The position numbers were made by a program, and so were the translations under genes. Positions 34,082 to 40,733 of a stretch of DNA of 64,000 nt are shown one piece after another. The notes beneath the pieces were generated by a model. It saw only the letters and a list, made by a program, of their open reading frames with translations. It was not told where the DNA came from and did no database searches. Each line of letters begins with the position of its first letter. Position 1 is the first letter of the stretch. The stretch covers positions 124,001-188,000 of the forward strand of contig NZ_SCNG01000001.1 of the NCBI RefSeq assembly GCF_005503555.1. Reading direction: 5' to 3'. The DNA is from Rudaea sp. 3F27F6 (lineage in GTDB: Bacteria; Pseudomonadota; Gammaproteobacteria; Xanthomonadales; Rhodanobacteraceae).

Positions 34082-35983
34082 TCAACTGTGAAACAGCGCA
34101 TAAATTTTTTCCGCGAGGTCGCGGCTCATGCCTTTGACCTGGGCGATTTCTTCGATACCCGCATTGACCACGCCCGGCAAGCCACCGAAGTGCTTGAGCA
34201 GGGCCGAGCGGCGCTTGGCGCCGACACCGGCGATGTCTTCGAGCCGGCTCGTGTCGCGCGCCTTCTGCCGCTGCTTGCGGTGTCCGGTAATGGCAAAGCG
34301 GTGGGCCTCGTCGCGCACCGCCTGGATCAAATGCAGCGCGGGCGATTCGGGGCCGGGCCATAAGGTCTTGCCGCTCGCGCCGAGGATCAGGGTCTCGTGC
34401 CCTGCCCTGCGTTCGACACCCTTGGCGACGCCGACGATCAGGACGCCGGCGATCGCCAGATCGGCGAGCACGTCGAGCGCCTGCTTGACCTGACCTTTGC
34501 CGCCGTCGATCAGCAGGATATCGGGCAGATTGGCGGGCTCGCCCGCCGGCTTCGATCCGTTCGCCGGATCGGCGGCCGAAGCGGGTGAGCCGGAGGCGGC
34601 CGATTCCGCCACCACCTCCGCAGCGCGGCGAAAGCGCCGCTCGAGCGCCTGGCGCATCGCGGCGTAATCGTCGCCCGGCTCGATGCCGGTGATGTTGTAG
34701 CGCCGGTACTGCGCCTTGACCGGCCCTTCCGGGCCGTAGACGACACACGAGGCGACCGTCGCTTCGCCCATCGTATGGCTGATGTCGAAGCACTCCAGGC
34801 GCTGCGGCATTTCGTCGAGCCCGAGCAGTTCGCGTAGCGACTCGAAGCGCTCGCGCTGCGTCTCGTTGCTCGCCAGCCGCGTGGCGAGCGCAGCCTCGGC
34901 GTTCTTCGCCGCGAGTTCGAGGAAGCGCGCGCGTTCGGCACGCACGCTGTGCTTGATTTCGACTTCGTGCCCAGCCTGCTCGGTGAACGCATGCGCTAGC
35001 AACTGCGCATCGGGCAAAGCGTGCTCGACGATCAGTTCGCGCGGCACCGGCTTGTCGACGTAGTACTGCGCGATGAACGAGGTCAGCACATCGGCAATGT
35101 CGGCGTCGTGCGGCAGCTTGGGGAAAAAGTCGCGCGAACCGAGATTGACGCCATTGCGGAAGTACATGACCGACACGCAGGCCACGCCGCCCGAAATGCG
35201 ACAGGCGATCGCGTCGAGATCGGCGCTCGCGCCCTGCACGTAGTTCTTCGCGAGCAGGCGCTTGAGCGTGGAAACCTGGTCGCGCAGGCGCGCCGCCTTC
35301 TCGAAGGCCAAGTCGGCGGCCGCGCGCTCCATCGTGGAGATCAGCTCGCCGATCACCGCATCACTTTTGCCGTCGAGGAACATCGCCGCATGCCGCACGC
35401 TGTCCTGATACTCGTCCTTGCCAATCAGGCCGACGCAGGGCGCGCTGCAGCGGCCGATCTGATACTGCAGGCACGGCCGCGAGCGGTTGCGGAAATAACT
35501 GTCCTCGCACTGGCGCACGAGGAAGATCTTCTGCATGTGATTGAGACTTTCACGCACCGCCCACGCACTCGGGAACGGACCGAAGTACTTGCCCTTGCCG
35601 CTCTTCGCGCCGCGATGAAAGGCGATGCGTGGAAAATCCTCGCCTTCCGAGAGATACACGTACGGATAACTTTTGTCGTCGCGCAGCAGGATGTTGTAGC
35701 GCGGCTTCAGCGACTTGATCAAATGCGCTTCGAGCAGCAGCGCCTCGCCCTCCGTACGCGTGAGCGTCGTCTCCATGCGCGCGATCTGCGAGATCATCGA
35801 CATGATGCGCGGTTCGAGGCGCGGCTTGAGGAAATAGCTGCCGACGCGCTTCTTCAGGCTGCCGGCCTTGCCGACGTAGAGCAGATCACCGCGCGCATCG
35901 AACATGCGATACACGCCGGGCGAACTCGTCAGCGTGCGCACGAACTCCTTGCCGTCGAATGCTGGGGTGCTGCTGTCGCTCAC
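34082..35983 (-). CDS. uvrC: Excinuclease ABC subunit C
   Basis: About 633-aa nucleotide-excision-repair nuclease. The GIY-YIG domain at the N-terminus reads SSPGVYRMFDARGDLLYVGKA. The central Cys-containing region is CEDSYFRNRSRPCLQYQIGR, a UVR segment surrounds MERAAADLAFEKAARLRDQ, the UvrC RNase-H-like core has ECFDISHTMGEATVASCVV and ILLIDGGKGQ, and two helix-hairpin-helix motifs close it (IAGVGAKRRSALLKHFGG). I place the start at GTG 35983 (VSDSSTPAFDG), which matches known UvrC N-termini; an in-frame ATG at 36046 adds 21 unrelated residues. A 25-residue Ala/Gly/Pro-rich insert near residue 470 is unusual. Confidence 0.95.
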   Translation of the reverse strand: MSDSSTPAFDGKEFVRTLTSSPGVYRMFDARGDLLYVGKAGSLKKRVGSYFLKPRLEPRIMSMISQIARMETTLTRTEGEALLLEAHLIKSLKPRYNILLRDDKSYPYVYLSEGEDFPRIAFHRGAKSGKGKYFGPFPSAWAVRESLNHMQKIFLVRQCEDSYFRNRSRPCLQYQIGRCSAPCVGLIGKDEYQDSVRHAAMFLDGKSDAVIGELISTMERAAADLAFEKAARLRDQVSTLKRLLAKNYVQGASADLDAIACRISGGVACVSVMYFRNGVNLGSRDFFPKLPHDADIADVLTSFIAQYYVDKPVPRELIVEHALPDAQLLAHAFTEQAGHEVEIKHSVRAERARFLELAAKNAEAALATRLASNETQRERFESLRELLGLDEMPQRLECFDISHTMGEATVASCVVYGPEGPVKAQYRRYNITGIEPGDDYAAMRQALERRFRRAAEVVAESAASGSPASAADPANGSKPAGEPANLPDILLIDGGKGQVKQALDVLADLAIAGVLIVGVAKGVERRAGHETLILGASGKTLWPGPESPALHLIQAVRDEAHRFAITGHRKQRQKARDTSRLEDIAGVGAKRRSALLKHFGGLPGVVNAGIEEIAQVKGMSRDLAEKIYALFHS

Positions 35984-36076
35984 GTCTTGAAAATCATCCG
36001 TAGTGATTTGCGGTCTTTGCCGCGATGGTATCCACAATGCGGGCACGCTTGCAGGACTGCAAGTGAAAACCCGTCG

Positions 36077-36538
36077 CTAAAACGTCGGCAGCCTGCGCTT
36101 GATCGGCTGCGCCTTGACGATCGCCGTGTTCGTCTCGGCCTTGTCGGCGATGCGGTCGAGGATGCCGTCGAGATGCTCGATCGAGCGCAGATGCAGGCGA
36201 CCGACAAAACAGTCGTCGCCGGTGACCTTGTCGCACTCGGAAAATTCGCCGATCTCGGCGATCAATTTCTGCACCGCGAGCATCTTGCCCGGCAGCGGAC
36301 GGATACGCACGATCGCCTGCAGTTCGTAGCCGAGCGCGCGCGGGTCGACGTCGACCGTGAACGCGCGGATCGCGCCGCGTTCCTCGAGGCGGCGTAGCCG
36401 CTCGGCGACGCTCGGCGAGGACAGCTTCACCTGTGCGGCGAGTTCCTTCAACGAAATGCGCGCGTCGTCGACCAGGATGCGGACGATGCGCCGGTCGATT
36501 TCGTCGAGATCGGAGAAATTTAGGTTATCTCGAATCAT
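36077..36538 (-). CDS. Lrp/AsnC-family transcriptional regulator
   Basis: 153-aa regulator. The N-terminal winged HTH reads LDEIDRRIVRILVDDARISL, then LAAQVKLSSPSVAERLRRLEERGAI. The C-terminal RAM (ligand-binding) domain contains VRIRPLPGKMLAVQKLI and KVTGDDCFVGRLHL. It is divergent from a DMT exporter gene. A dyad TAGGTTAT (36521-36528) / ATTACCTA (36568-36575) straddles its start and could be its operator. It probably senses an amino acid and controls the exporter. Confidence 0.9.
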   Translation of the reverse strand: MIRDNLNFSDLDEIDRRIVRILVDDARISLKELAAQVKLSSPSVAERLRRLEERGAIRAFTVDVDPRALGYELQAIVRIRPLPGKMLAVQKLIAEIGEFSECDKVTGDDCFVGRLHLRSIEHLDGILDRIADKAETNTAIVKAQPIKRRLPTF

Positions 36539-36646
36539 TTCTTTCCAATGGAAGGCATATCGAAACGATTACCTAATTTTTTGCATATAAACAGCACACA
36601 CAGGCTACTACGCTATTGCCCTGATTTCCATCACGGGACAGCGGCT

Positions 36647-37549
36647 ATGAATACCCCATCGCGGCAGGGCACGGTCGAGATGACCGCGGCCATGATCATC
36701 TCCGGCACGATAGGCTGGTTCGTCGTCGTATCGGGCCAGGACGTCGTCGCCGTCGTGTTCTGGCGCTGTCTGTTCGGCGCAGCGACGCTGGCCCTGGTCT
36801 GCGCGGCGCTCGGATTCTTCCGCCGCGACGCCATCACGCGCCGGCAGCTGGGCCTGGCCGTGCTCGGCGGCCTCGCCATCGTCGGCAACTGGCTGCTGCT
36901 GTTCGCCGCGTATCCGCGCGCGTCGATCTCGATCGCGACGGCGGTATACAACACCCAGCCGTTCATGCTCGTGGCCCTCGGCGCGCTGTTCTTCGCCGAG
37001 CGCCTCACCGCAATCAAACTCGGCTGGCTCGCACTCGCGTTCGCCGGCATGCTGCTTATCGTGCAGGCCAAGGCCTGCACAGGCGTACAGGGCAGCGACT
37101 ATTTCGCCGGCATCCTGCTCGCGCTCGGCGCGGCCTTTCTCTATGCGGTCGCGGCGATCGTCGCAAAGAAACTCAAGGGCGTGCCGCCGCATCTGATCGC
37201 ACTGATCCAGGTCTCAGTCGGCACGCTTGCGCTGGCGCCGCTGGTCGACTTTGCGCACGTGCCCGCCGACGCGCGCACCTGGAGTCTGCTGCTCGCACTC
37301 GGCGTGGTGCATACAGGCCTGATGTACATCCTGCTCTATGGCGCGATCCAAAAACTGCCGACCAGCCTCACCGGCGCGCTGTCGTTCATCTATCCGATCG
37401 TGGCGATCCTTGTCGATCTGATCGCGTTCGGCCATCGCCTGCAGATGATCCAAGTCGTCGGCGCTGCCGCGATCCTGATCGCCGCGGCAGGCATGACTTT
37501 GGGCTGGTCGCCGCGCAAAGCAGCCATCGGCGAGCGCAAGCGCGCCTAG
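36647..37549 (+). CDS. EamA/DMT-family transporter, putative amino acid or metabolite exporter
   Basis: 300-aa inner-membrane protein with ten predicted helices in two EamA halves (TAAMIISGTIGWFVVVSGQD, FWRCLFGAATLALVC, AIVGNWLLLFAAYPRAS; GILLALGAAFLYAVAAIVAKK, SFIYPIVAILVDLIAFGH). EamA proteins export amino acids or small metabolites. The ATG at 36647 starts the first helix properly. Divergent from the Lrp-like regulator, an arrangement common for Lrp-controlled exporters. Confidence 0.88.
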   Translation: MNTPSRQGTVEMTAAMIISGTIGWFVVVSGQDVVAVVFWRCLFGAATLALVCAALGFFRRDAITRRQLGLAVLGGLAIVGNWLLLFAAYPRASISIATAVYNTQPFMLVALGALFFAERLTAIKLGWLALAFAGMLLIVQAKACTGVQGSDYFAGILLALGAAFLYAVAAIVAKKLKGVPPHLIALIQVSVGTLALAPLVDFAHVPADARTWSLLLALGVVHTGLMYILLYGAIQKLPTSLTGALSFIYPIVAILVDLIAFGHRLQMIQVVGAAAILIAAAGMTLGWSPRKAAIGERKRA

Positions 37550-37605
37550 CCGGCCGGCGAAACGCTTAGCGAATCGCTGCCGCAGATGCCGGCGCACAAG
37601 CAAGC

Positions 37606-38091
37606 CTAAGTTTTCGCCAACGCCCTGAGTTTCGCGATCAGCGCGTCTATGCCCTGCTCCGCAAGGCTCACGACCCGCTCGAAATCCTGCGCCTGACCGT
37701 AGTACGGATCGGGCAGATCGTGTGGATCGTCGACACCGACCCAGGGCAGGAACATCGCGATGCGATCGTGACCTTCACCGGGCGCCATGCGCGTCAGCGC
37801 GCGCAGGTTCGTGCTGTCCATCACGAGCAGCTTGTCGAAACGCGCGAAGTCCGCGCTCTCGACCTGGCGCGCGCGATGCGCCGAAGCGTCGTAGCCGTGC
37901 GCGACCGCACTCGCCAGCGAACGCCAATCCGGCAGCTCGCCGATGTGATAGTCCTCCGTGCCCGCCGAATCGACCTCGACGTCGAGCCCCGCCGCGGCGA
38001 AGCGCTTGCGTGCCACGGCCTCGACCACGGGGGAACGGCAGATGTTGCCCATGCAAACGAACAAAATCGATGAAATTTTCTCGTTGTTCAA
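37606..38091 (-). CDS. Low-molecular-weight protein-tyrosine phosphatase
   Basis: 161-aa cytosolic phosphatase. The active-site P-loop is VCMGNICRSP (C-x5-R-S), and the general-acid loop is DLPDPYYG. Bacterial LMW-PTPs usually dephosphorylate BY-kinases of exopolysaccharide export; no kinase is adjacent here. It is the last ordinary chromosomal gene before the cassette array and has the same strand as the cassettes. Confidence 0.93.
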   Translation of the reverse strand: MNNEKISSILFVCMGNICRSPVVEAVARKRFAAAGLDVEVDSAGTEDYHIGELPDWRSLASAVAHGYDASAHRARQVESADFARFDKLLVMDSTNLRALTRMAPGEGHDRIAMFLPWVGVDDPHDLPDPYYGQAQDFERVVSLAEQGIDALIAKLRALAKT

Positions 38092-38137
38092 TATGTTATC
38101 TCACATTCCCGCTCATAACTGCAGAGCGAAAGGCATC

Positions 38138-38218
38138 ACTAATTAAGCGACCGCTGCCGCAAGGAGTATCGGGGTACCGCAGCCCGTCGCAGCGACTCTC
38201 TTGAGCGAATAGTTAGGG
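38138..38218 (-). repeat. attC-like site 5 (end of cassette array)
   Basis: On the minus strand: R'' CCCTAAC, spacer TATTCG, L'' CTCAAG, a central region CTGCGACGGGCTGCGG ... CTTGCGGCAGCGGTCGC, then CTTAATTAG. The TAA stop of the 123-aa cassette gene lies inside R''. The distal core (ATTAGTG) is degenerate, as expected at the array edge. The centre is similar in sequence to site 2. Confidence 0.7.
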
Positions 38219-38584
38219 CGCGCCACCTGGCACCTCTTTGCAGCAGGACGCATCGAACAAAAATTTTTTTCCGGGCTTGATGAGGTGTGGAGTGTGCTGC
38301 TCCCACCATGTCGCGGCTGCCGGAGCATGAGATTTAAGTACTTCCATAGCTGCCAACACCTCGACCACATAGCCAACACTGGGCTGCTCAATGACGGGGA
38401 TACCTACGAGACGTTTAAGTTGGGCGAGGAAACCCAGTTCTTTGCCCAACACGCCTCTCGAGCTCCAGAGGCCGGGTTGCGGAGCTTCGATGTCTGCTAG
38501 CGGAATAGTTGCACCGATCCACGCGGCCCGAACTTTTTCTGGCGCTTCGCCCGGCGGAATTGCCACGATTTGGACGAGCTTCAT
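38213..38584 (-). CDS. Cassette gene A: hypothetical protein (123 aa)
   Basis: Soluble protein without signal peptide (LVQIVAIPPGEAPEKVRAAWIG, LLNDG-like features absent). It is rich in Pro and Ala and has a C-terminal CC pair (FDASCCKEVPGGAP). Start ATG directly follows the GCGTTATG end of attC site 4, and the TAA stop is formed inside the R'' core of site 5; both are hallmarks of a compact integron cassette with no promoter of its own. Family not recognised. Confidence 0.65.
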   Translation of the reverse strand: MKLVQIVAIPPGEAPEKVRAAWIGATIPLADIEAPQPGLWSSRGVLGKELGFLAQLKRLVGIPVIEQPSVGYVVEVLAAMEVLKSHAPAAATWWEQHTPHLIKPGKKFLFDASCCKEVPGGAP

Positions 38585-38587
38585 AAC

Positions 38588-38678
38588 GCCCTATGCTTGA
38601 GCTAGGTGGCTTCCACCACAGACCTCACGATGTTAGCGCGAGTCGACACCGGCAGTCCGCTCGAGTGAATAGCCACGC
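38588..38678 (-). repeat. attC-like site 4 (degenerate)
   Basis: Minus strand: GCGTGGC (decayed R'', AAC replaced by GGC), TATTCA, CTCGAGCGGAC, centre, CTAGCTCAAGC, then ATAGGGC and GTTATG. The pattern follows the other sites, but the essential AAC of the R'' core is lost, so it is probably inactive for excision. Confidence 0.6.
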
Positions 38679-38680
38679 AC

Positions 38681-39250
38681 CTACTCGGAACAAGCCATTT
38701 CGGCTGAATCGTTCAAGAGCCGCATATTGCCGAGCCAGACCTGGAAAATCGGATATGGCCATAGCTCGATACCAAACTTTCCAGCAAGGACAGGGCAACT
38801 TGTCGTTTTGAGCAAGCTCGGATGGTCCAAAGGCATCATACCCATGGCAATTTTGAGATTCTTTTTGAACGGATTGTGCACCGTGAGCATCATGGAATTG
38901 TCTGGCTTCTGCTGCAAAGAAGCGGATAAAGTTTTTTCCGGGTGCTCGATCGTCTTGACGAGCTTTAAGTTGACAAGTTGATCGCCTTGGATATCTGCCT
39001 CGAACAACACCGATTGCCCGGCATACACTGATACGCCGCTTGGCTGCACTACCGGGACCACGGGCAAAATTTTGTCGTAGGTGGAGCCGTCCTTCTGCTT
39101 CAAGATCACGTGCACGTCGAAAGCGCAGCCGACCTTTTTGCACATGTCATGCGCGGCCTCCCCGGGAGAAACGTCTCTGTACTCCGCCACACAGAGTGAA
39201 CTCAAACAGAAGTTAAGAAGGAGAAAAAGTGCCCATATCGAACGCCGCAT
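38681..39250 (-). CDS. Cassette gene B: secreted hypothetical protein (189 aa)
   Basis: It starts with a signal peptide (RRSIWALFLLLNFCLSSLCVA). The mature part is a beta-rich domain with two Cys early (MCKKVGCAFDVHVIL) and one late (TSCPVLAG), a VVPVVQPSGVSVYAGQSVLF strand pair and a phrase on NPFKKNLKIAMGMMPL; periplasmic. AAAGGAG lies 4 nt before the ATG at 39250, unlike the other cassettes. The stop TAG lies 2 nt before site 4. No family recognised. Confidence 0.7.
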   Translation of the reverse strand: MRRSIWALFLLLNFCLSSLCVAEYRDVSPGEAAHDMCKKVGCAFDVHVILKQKDGSTYDKILPVVPVVQPSGVSVYAGQSVLFEADIQGDQLVNLKLVKTIEHPEKTLSASLQQKPDNSMMLTVHNPFKKNLKIAMGMMPLDHPSLLKTTSCPVLAGKFGIELWPYPIFQVWLGNMRLLNDSAEMACSE

Positions 39251-39273
39251 AAGACTCCTTTCAATTGCATAAC

Positions 39274-39359
39274 GCCTAAGCTCAGCGGCCTGTGGGCCGC
39301 AACGTGTGATCAAGCGAGCAACTTCCCTCGCACGGGCCTGCCTGAGCGAATAGTCAGTC
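39274..39359 (-). repeat. attC-like site 3
   Basis: Minus strand: GACTGAC (R'', one substitution from RYYYAAC), spacer TATTCG, CTCAGGCAGGCCC, centre, GGGCCGCAGGCCGCT-like region, GAGC, then TTAGGC and GTTATG. The TGA stop of cassette gene C overlaps R''. Confidence 0.65.
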
Positions 39360-39882
39360 AGCCGGCAACGGAGACAACCGACTCTGCAGGAAAACCGCTT
39401 GCCAAGAACTGCGCACGCGTGACGCGTAAATGCACCGGCCGAGTGAGCTGCTCTGAGACGACCGAGCCCTGATATGAGTGACAGTACACTTGGACCTCTG
39501 CGCCCTCGTCGAATACAGAAACGACGAACTCACGAAAGCGCCGAGCCTGGACATCACGAGCCGCGTCTCGAGCTTCAGCGTTTCTCTTATTCGCCTCACA
39601 ACTTTCTGCCAATGCGCGCTCGATTTTCGCTTCCGACCAGCCCTTGCGCCTGAGCTGTGCGCGCTTCTTTTCACTATCCAATTTTGCAGTACGTATCTCG
39701 TGAAAAAGGCTACATGAACATCCGCCCATAGTAATGAGAAACTTCGCCATCTCCGGCTTGAAAAGAGCACATGCGGTTGTACCGCTCGACTCTGCGACGT
39801 TAACCGAAGAGTGGGTATGCGCTGATATGCGTACCTTCTCCGCCGCTTCGCCATTAACCGCCAGGGTGATAAACCAGCACAC
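39358..39882 (-). CDS. Cassette gene C: hypothetical protein (174 aa)
   Basis: Acidic/basic mixed helical protein (KKRAQLRRKGWSEAKIERAL, EANKRNAEARDAARDV) between a Cys-rich patch (MGGCSCSLFHE) and a beta region (EFVVSVFDEGAEVQVYCHSY). It starts at GTG 39882 with AAGGA 9 nt upstream. The alternative frame over the same DNA (39354-39887) is Arg/Ser-rich and rejected. No signal peptide is clear. Stop overlaps attC site 3. Family not recognised. Confidence 0.65.
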   Translation of the reverse strand: MCWFITLAVNGEAAEKVRISAHTHSSVNVAESSGTTACALFKPEMAKFLITMGGCSCSLFHEIRTAKLDSEKKRAQLRRKGWSEAKIERALAESCEANKRNAEARDAARDVQARRFREFVVSVFDEGAEVQVYCHSYQGSVVSEQLTRPVHLRVTRAQFLASGFPAESVVSVAG

Positions 39883-39899
39883 GACAAAAATTCCTTACA

Positions 39900-39989
39900 G
39901 GCTGAAGCTTGGGCTCAGCGACCGCTGCCGCGAAGAGGATCGAGATAGCGCAATCCGTCGCAACAACCGGATTGAGCGAACAGTTGGGC
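39900..39989 (-). repeat. attC-like site 2
   Basis: Minus strand: perfect RYYYAAC core GCCCAAC, spacer TGTTCG, CTCAATCCGG, centre TTGCGACGGATTGCG ... TTCGCGGCAGCGGTCGCT, GAGCCCAAGC, then TTCAGCC. The centre is closely similar to site 5, showing that the two share ancestry. Gene D's TGA stop is 1 nt away. Confidence 0.75.
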
Positions 39990-39990
39990 G

Positions 39991-40398
39991 TCATTTTGAC
40001 GAGTGCGCTAGTGCACGAATATCGTTCACACGAGTGAGGAAATTGATCCCACCGGAAGAAAACGAGCCAGTTTGTTGTTGGACATGCAGATTTTCATCCA
40101 CGAAAAATACCTGCTCTTCCCCAAGGAGTATGCGAAGGGCACAGTTAGTATCGAAGTCCGTAACTCTGACTTTTTGTGGAGGCTGCCCCTTAAAGACTTC
40201 CATCACCTCGTAGCGTACTTCCGCGGCTCCTCTTTCCTCCCCTGGTTCCATCGGAACCAGTTGCATTTGCGTGACGCGCGCACGAAAGACTGACTTTGCG
40301 TTGGCAAAGTTCACCTCATCTGGCTTCGGAAGAAACTTACATGCAAACGCACCAGATGCCGCAAAGAAAAAAAGCACGGTGATGGCCAGGCACTTCAT
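39991..40398 (-). CDS. Cassette gene D: secreted protein with NTR/TIMP-like pattern (135 aa)
   Basis: Signal peptide (MKCLAITVLFFFAASGAFA) directly followed by Cys at the mature N-terminus (CKFLPKPDEVNF). Then come SVFRARVTQMQLV, VRYEVMEVFKGQPPQKVRV, a second Cys (FDTNCALRIL) and a closing strand EEQVFFVDEN. Cys at the new N-terminus plus this strand order resembles bacterial netrin/TIMP-like (OB-fold) proteins. That is a suggestion, not an identification. The ATG lies immediately after the attC site 1 end (GCGTTATG). Confidence 0.7.
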   Translation of the reverse strand: MKCLAITVLFFFAASGAFACKFLPKPDEVNFANAKSVFRARVTQMQLVPMEPGEERGAAEVRYEVMEVFKGQPPQKVRVTDFDTNCALRILLGEEQVFFVDENLHVQQQTGSFSSGGINFLTRVNDIRALAHSSK

Positions 40399-40401
40399 AA
40401 C

Positions 40402-40490
40402 GCCTAAAGCTCAAGTTAAGCGGCAACTACCGCAACGAGCGCAGGATACAGCAACCCGCCACTGCGGCCCGCTTGAGCAAACAGTTAGGT
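40402..40490 (-). repeat. attC-like site 1 (best-preserved)
   Basis: Minus strand: R'' ACCTAAC (fits RYYYAAC), spacer TGTTTG, L'' CTCAAGCGG, centre GCCGCAGTGGCGGGTTGC ... GTTGCGGTAGTTGCCGC, L' TTAACTTGAGC, R' TTTAGGC, then GTTATG. The layout is the same as classical 59-base elements such as that of aadA. It should close an upstream cassette, but 40491-40733 holds no recognisable gene. Confidence 0.78.
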
Positions 40491-40733
40491 TTGCTATACG
40501 GCACGCTCTAGGTCGCCGTCATCGAAGTCGCCAACGATCTCGAAAGTGCAAAAGTCGTCTACTTGGCTGCGCTCAGTGAGCGTGCGAGTTGGATAGCGGC
40601 ATCGAATCGGGGAAGCATAGGAGACTCGATCGCCCGATATTCAAATCAACGACTGGAAACATGTTTGCCCGGCGCCGCTGCAGACAAACATTTATTTCAC
40701 GGAATTTCTTACCCGAGAGAAGGAAAGTCTACG
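40491..40733. other. Non-coding stretch between ClC gene and first attC
   Basis: 243 nt without a supported ORF on either strand and no attI, intI or promoter that I can recognise. It could be an eroded first cassette or former integrase side of the array. Confidence 0.5.

Larger units (their letters stand above)
38138..40490 (-). mobile_element. Integron gene-cassette cluster without integrase (CALIN): four cassettes, five attC-like sites
   Basis: Four short genes (123, 189, 174 and 135 aa) lie head-to-tail on the minus strand. Each is followed within 0-5 nt by an 80-91-nt imperfect inverted-repeat element with attC anatomy: RYYYAAC-like core, 6-nt spacer, CTCAAG-like L'', variable centre, then a complementary half. 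Three of the four genes begin within about 25 nt after a GCGTTATG end. Genes and sites alternate with a 450-690-nt period, the size of integron cassettes. No tyrosine-recombinase integron integrase is present in the 64 kb. Function of the attC sites is not tested. Confidence 0.8.

Noticed and set aside
36516-36582. TAGGTTAT / ATTACCTA dyad as a firm Lrp operator
   Set aside because: One half lies within the start of the lrp-like coding region and the spacing is long, so I mention it only as a possibility in the gene entry.
39354-39887. 177-aa minus-strand frame in the cassette array
   Set aside because: Ser/Arg-rich in another frame over the 174-aa gene C, which has balanced composition and a ribosome-binding site before its GTG.
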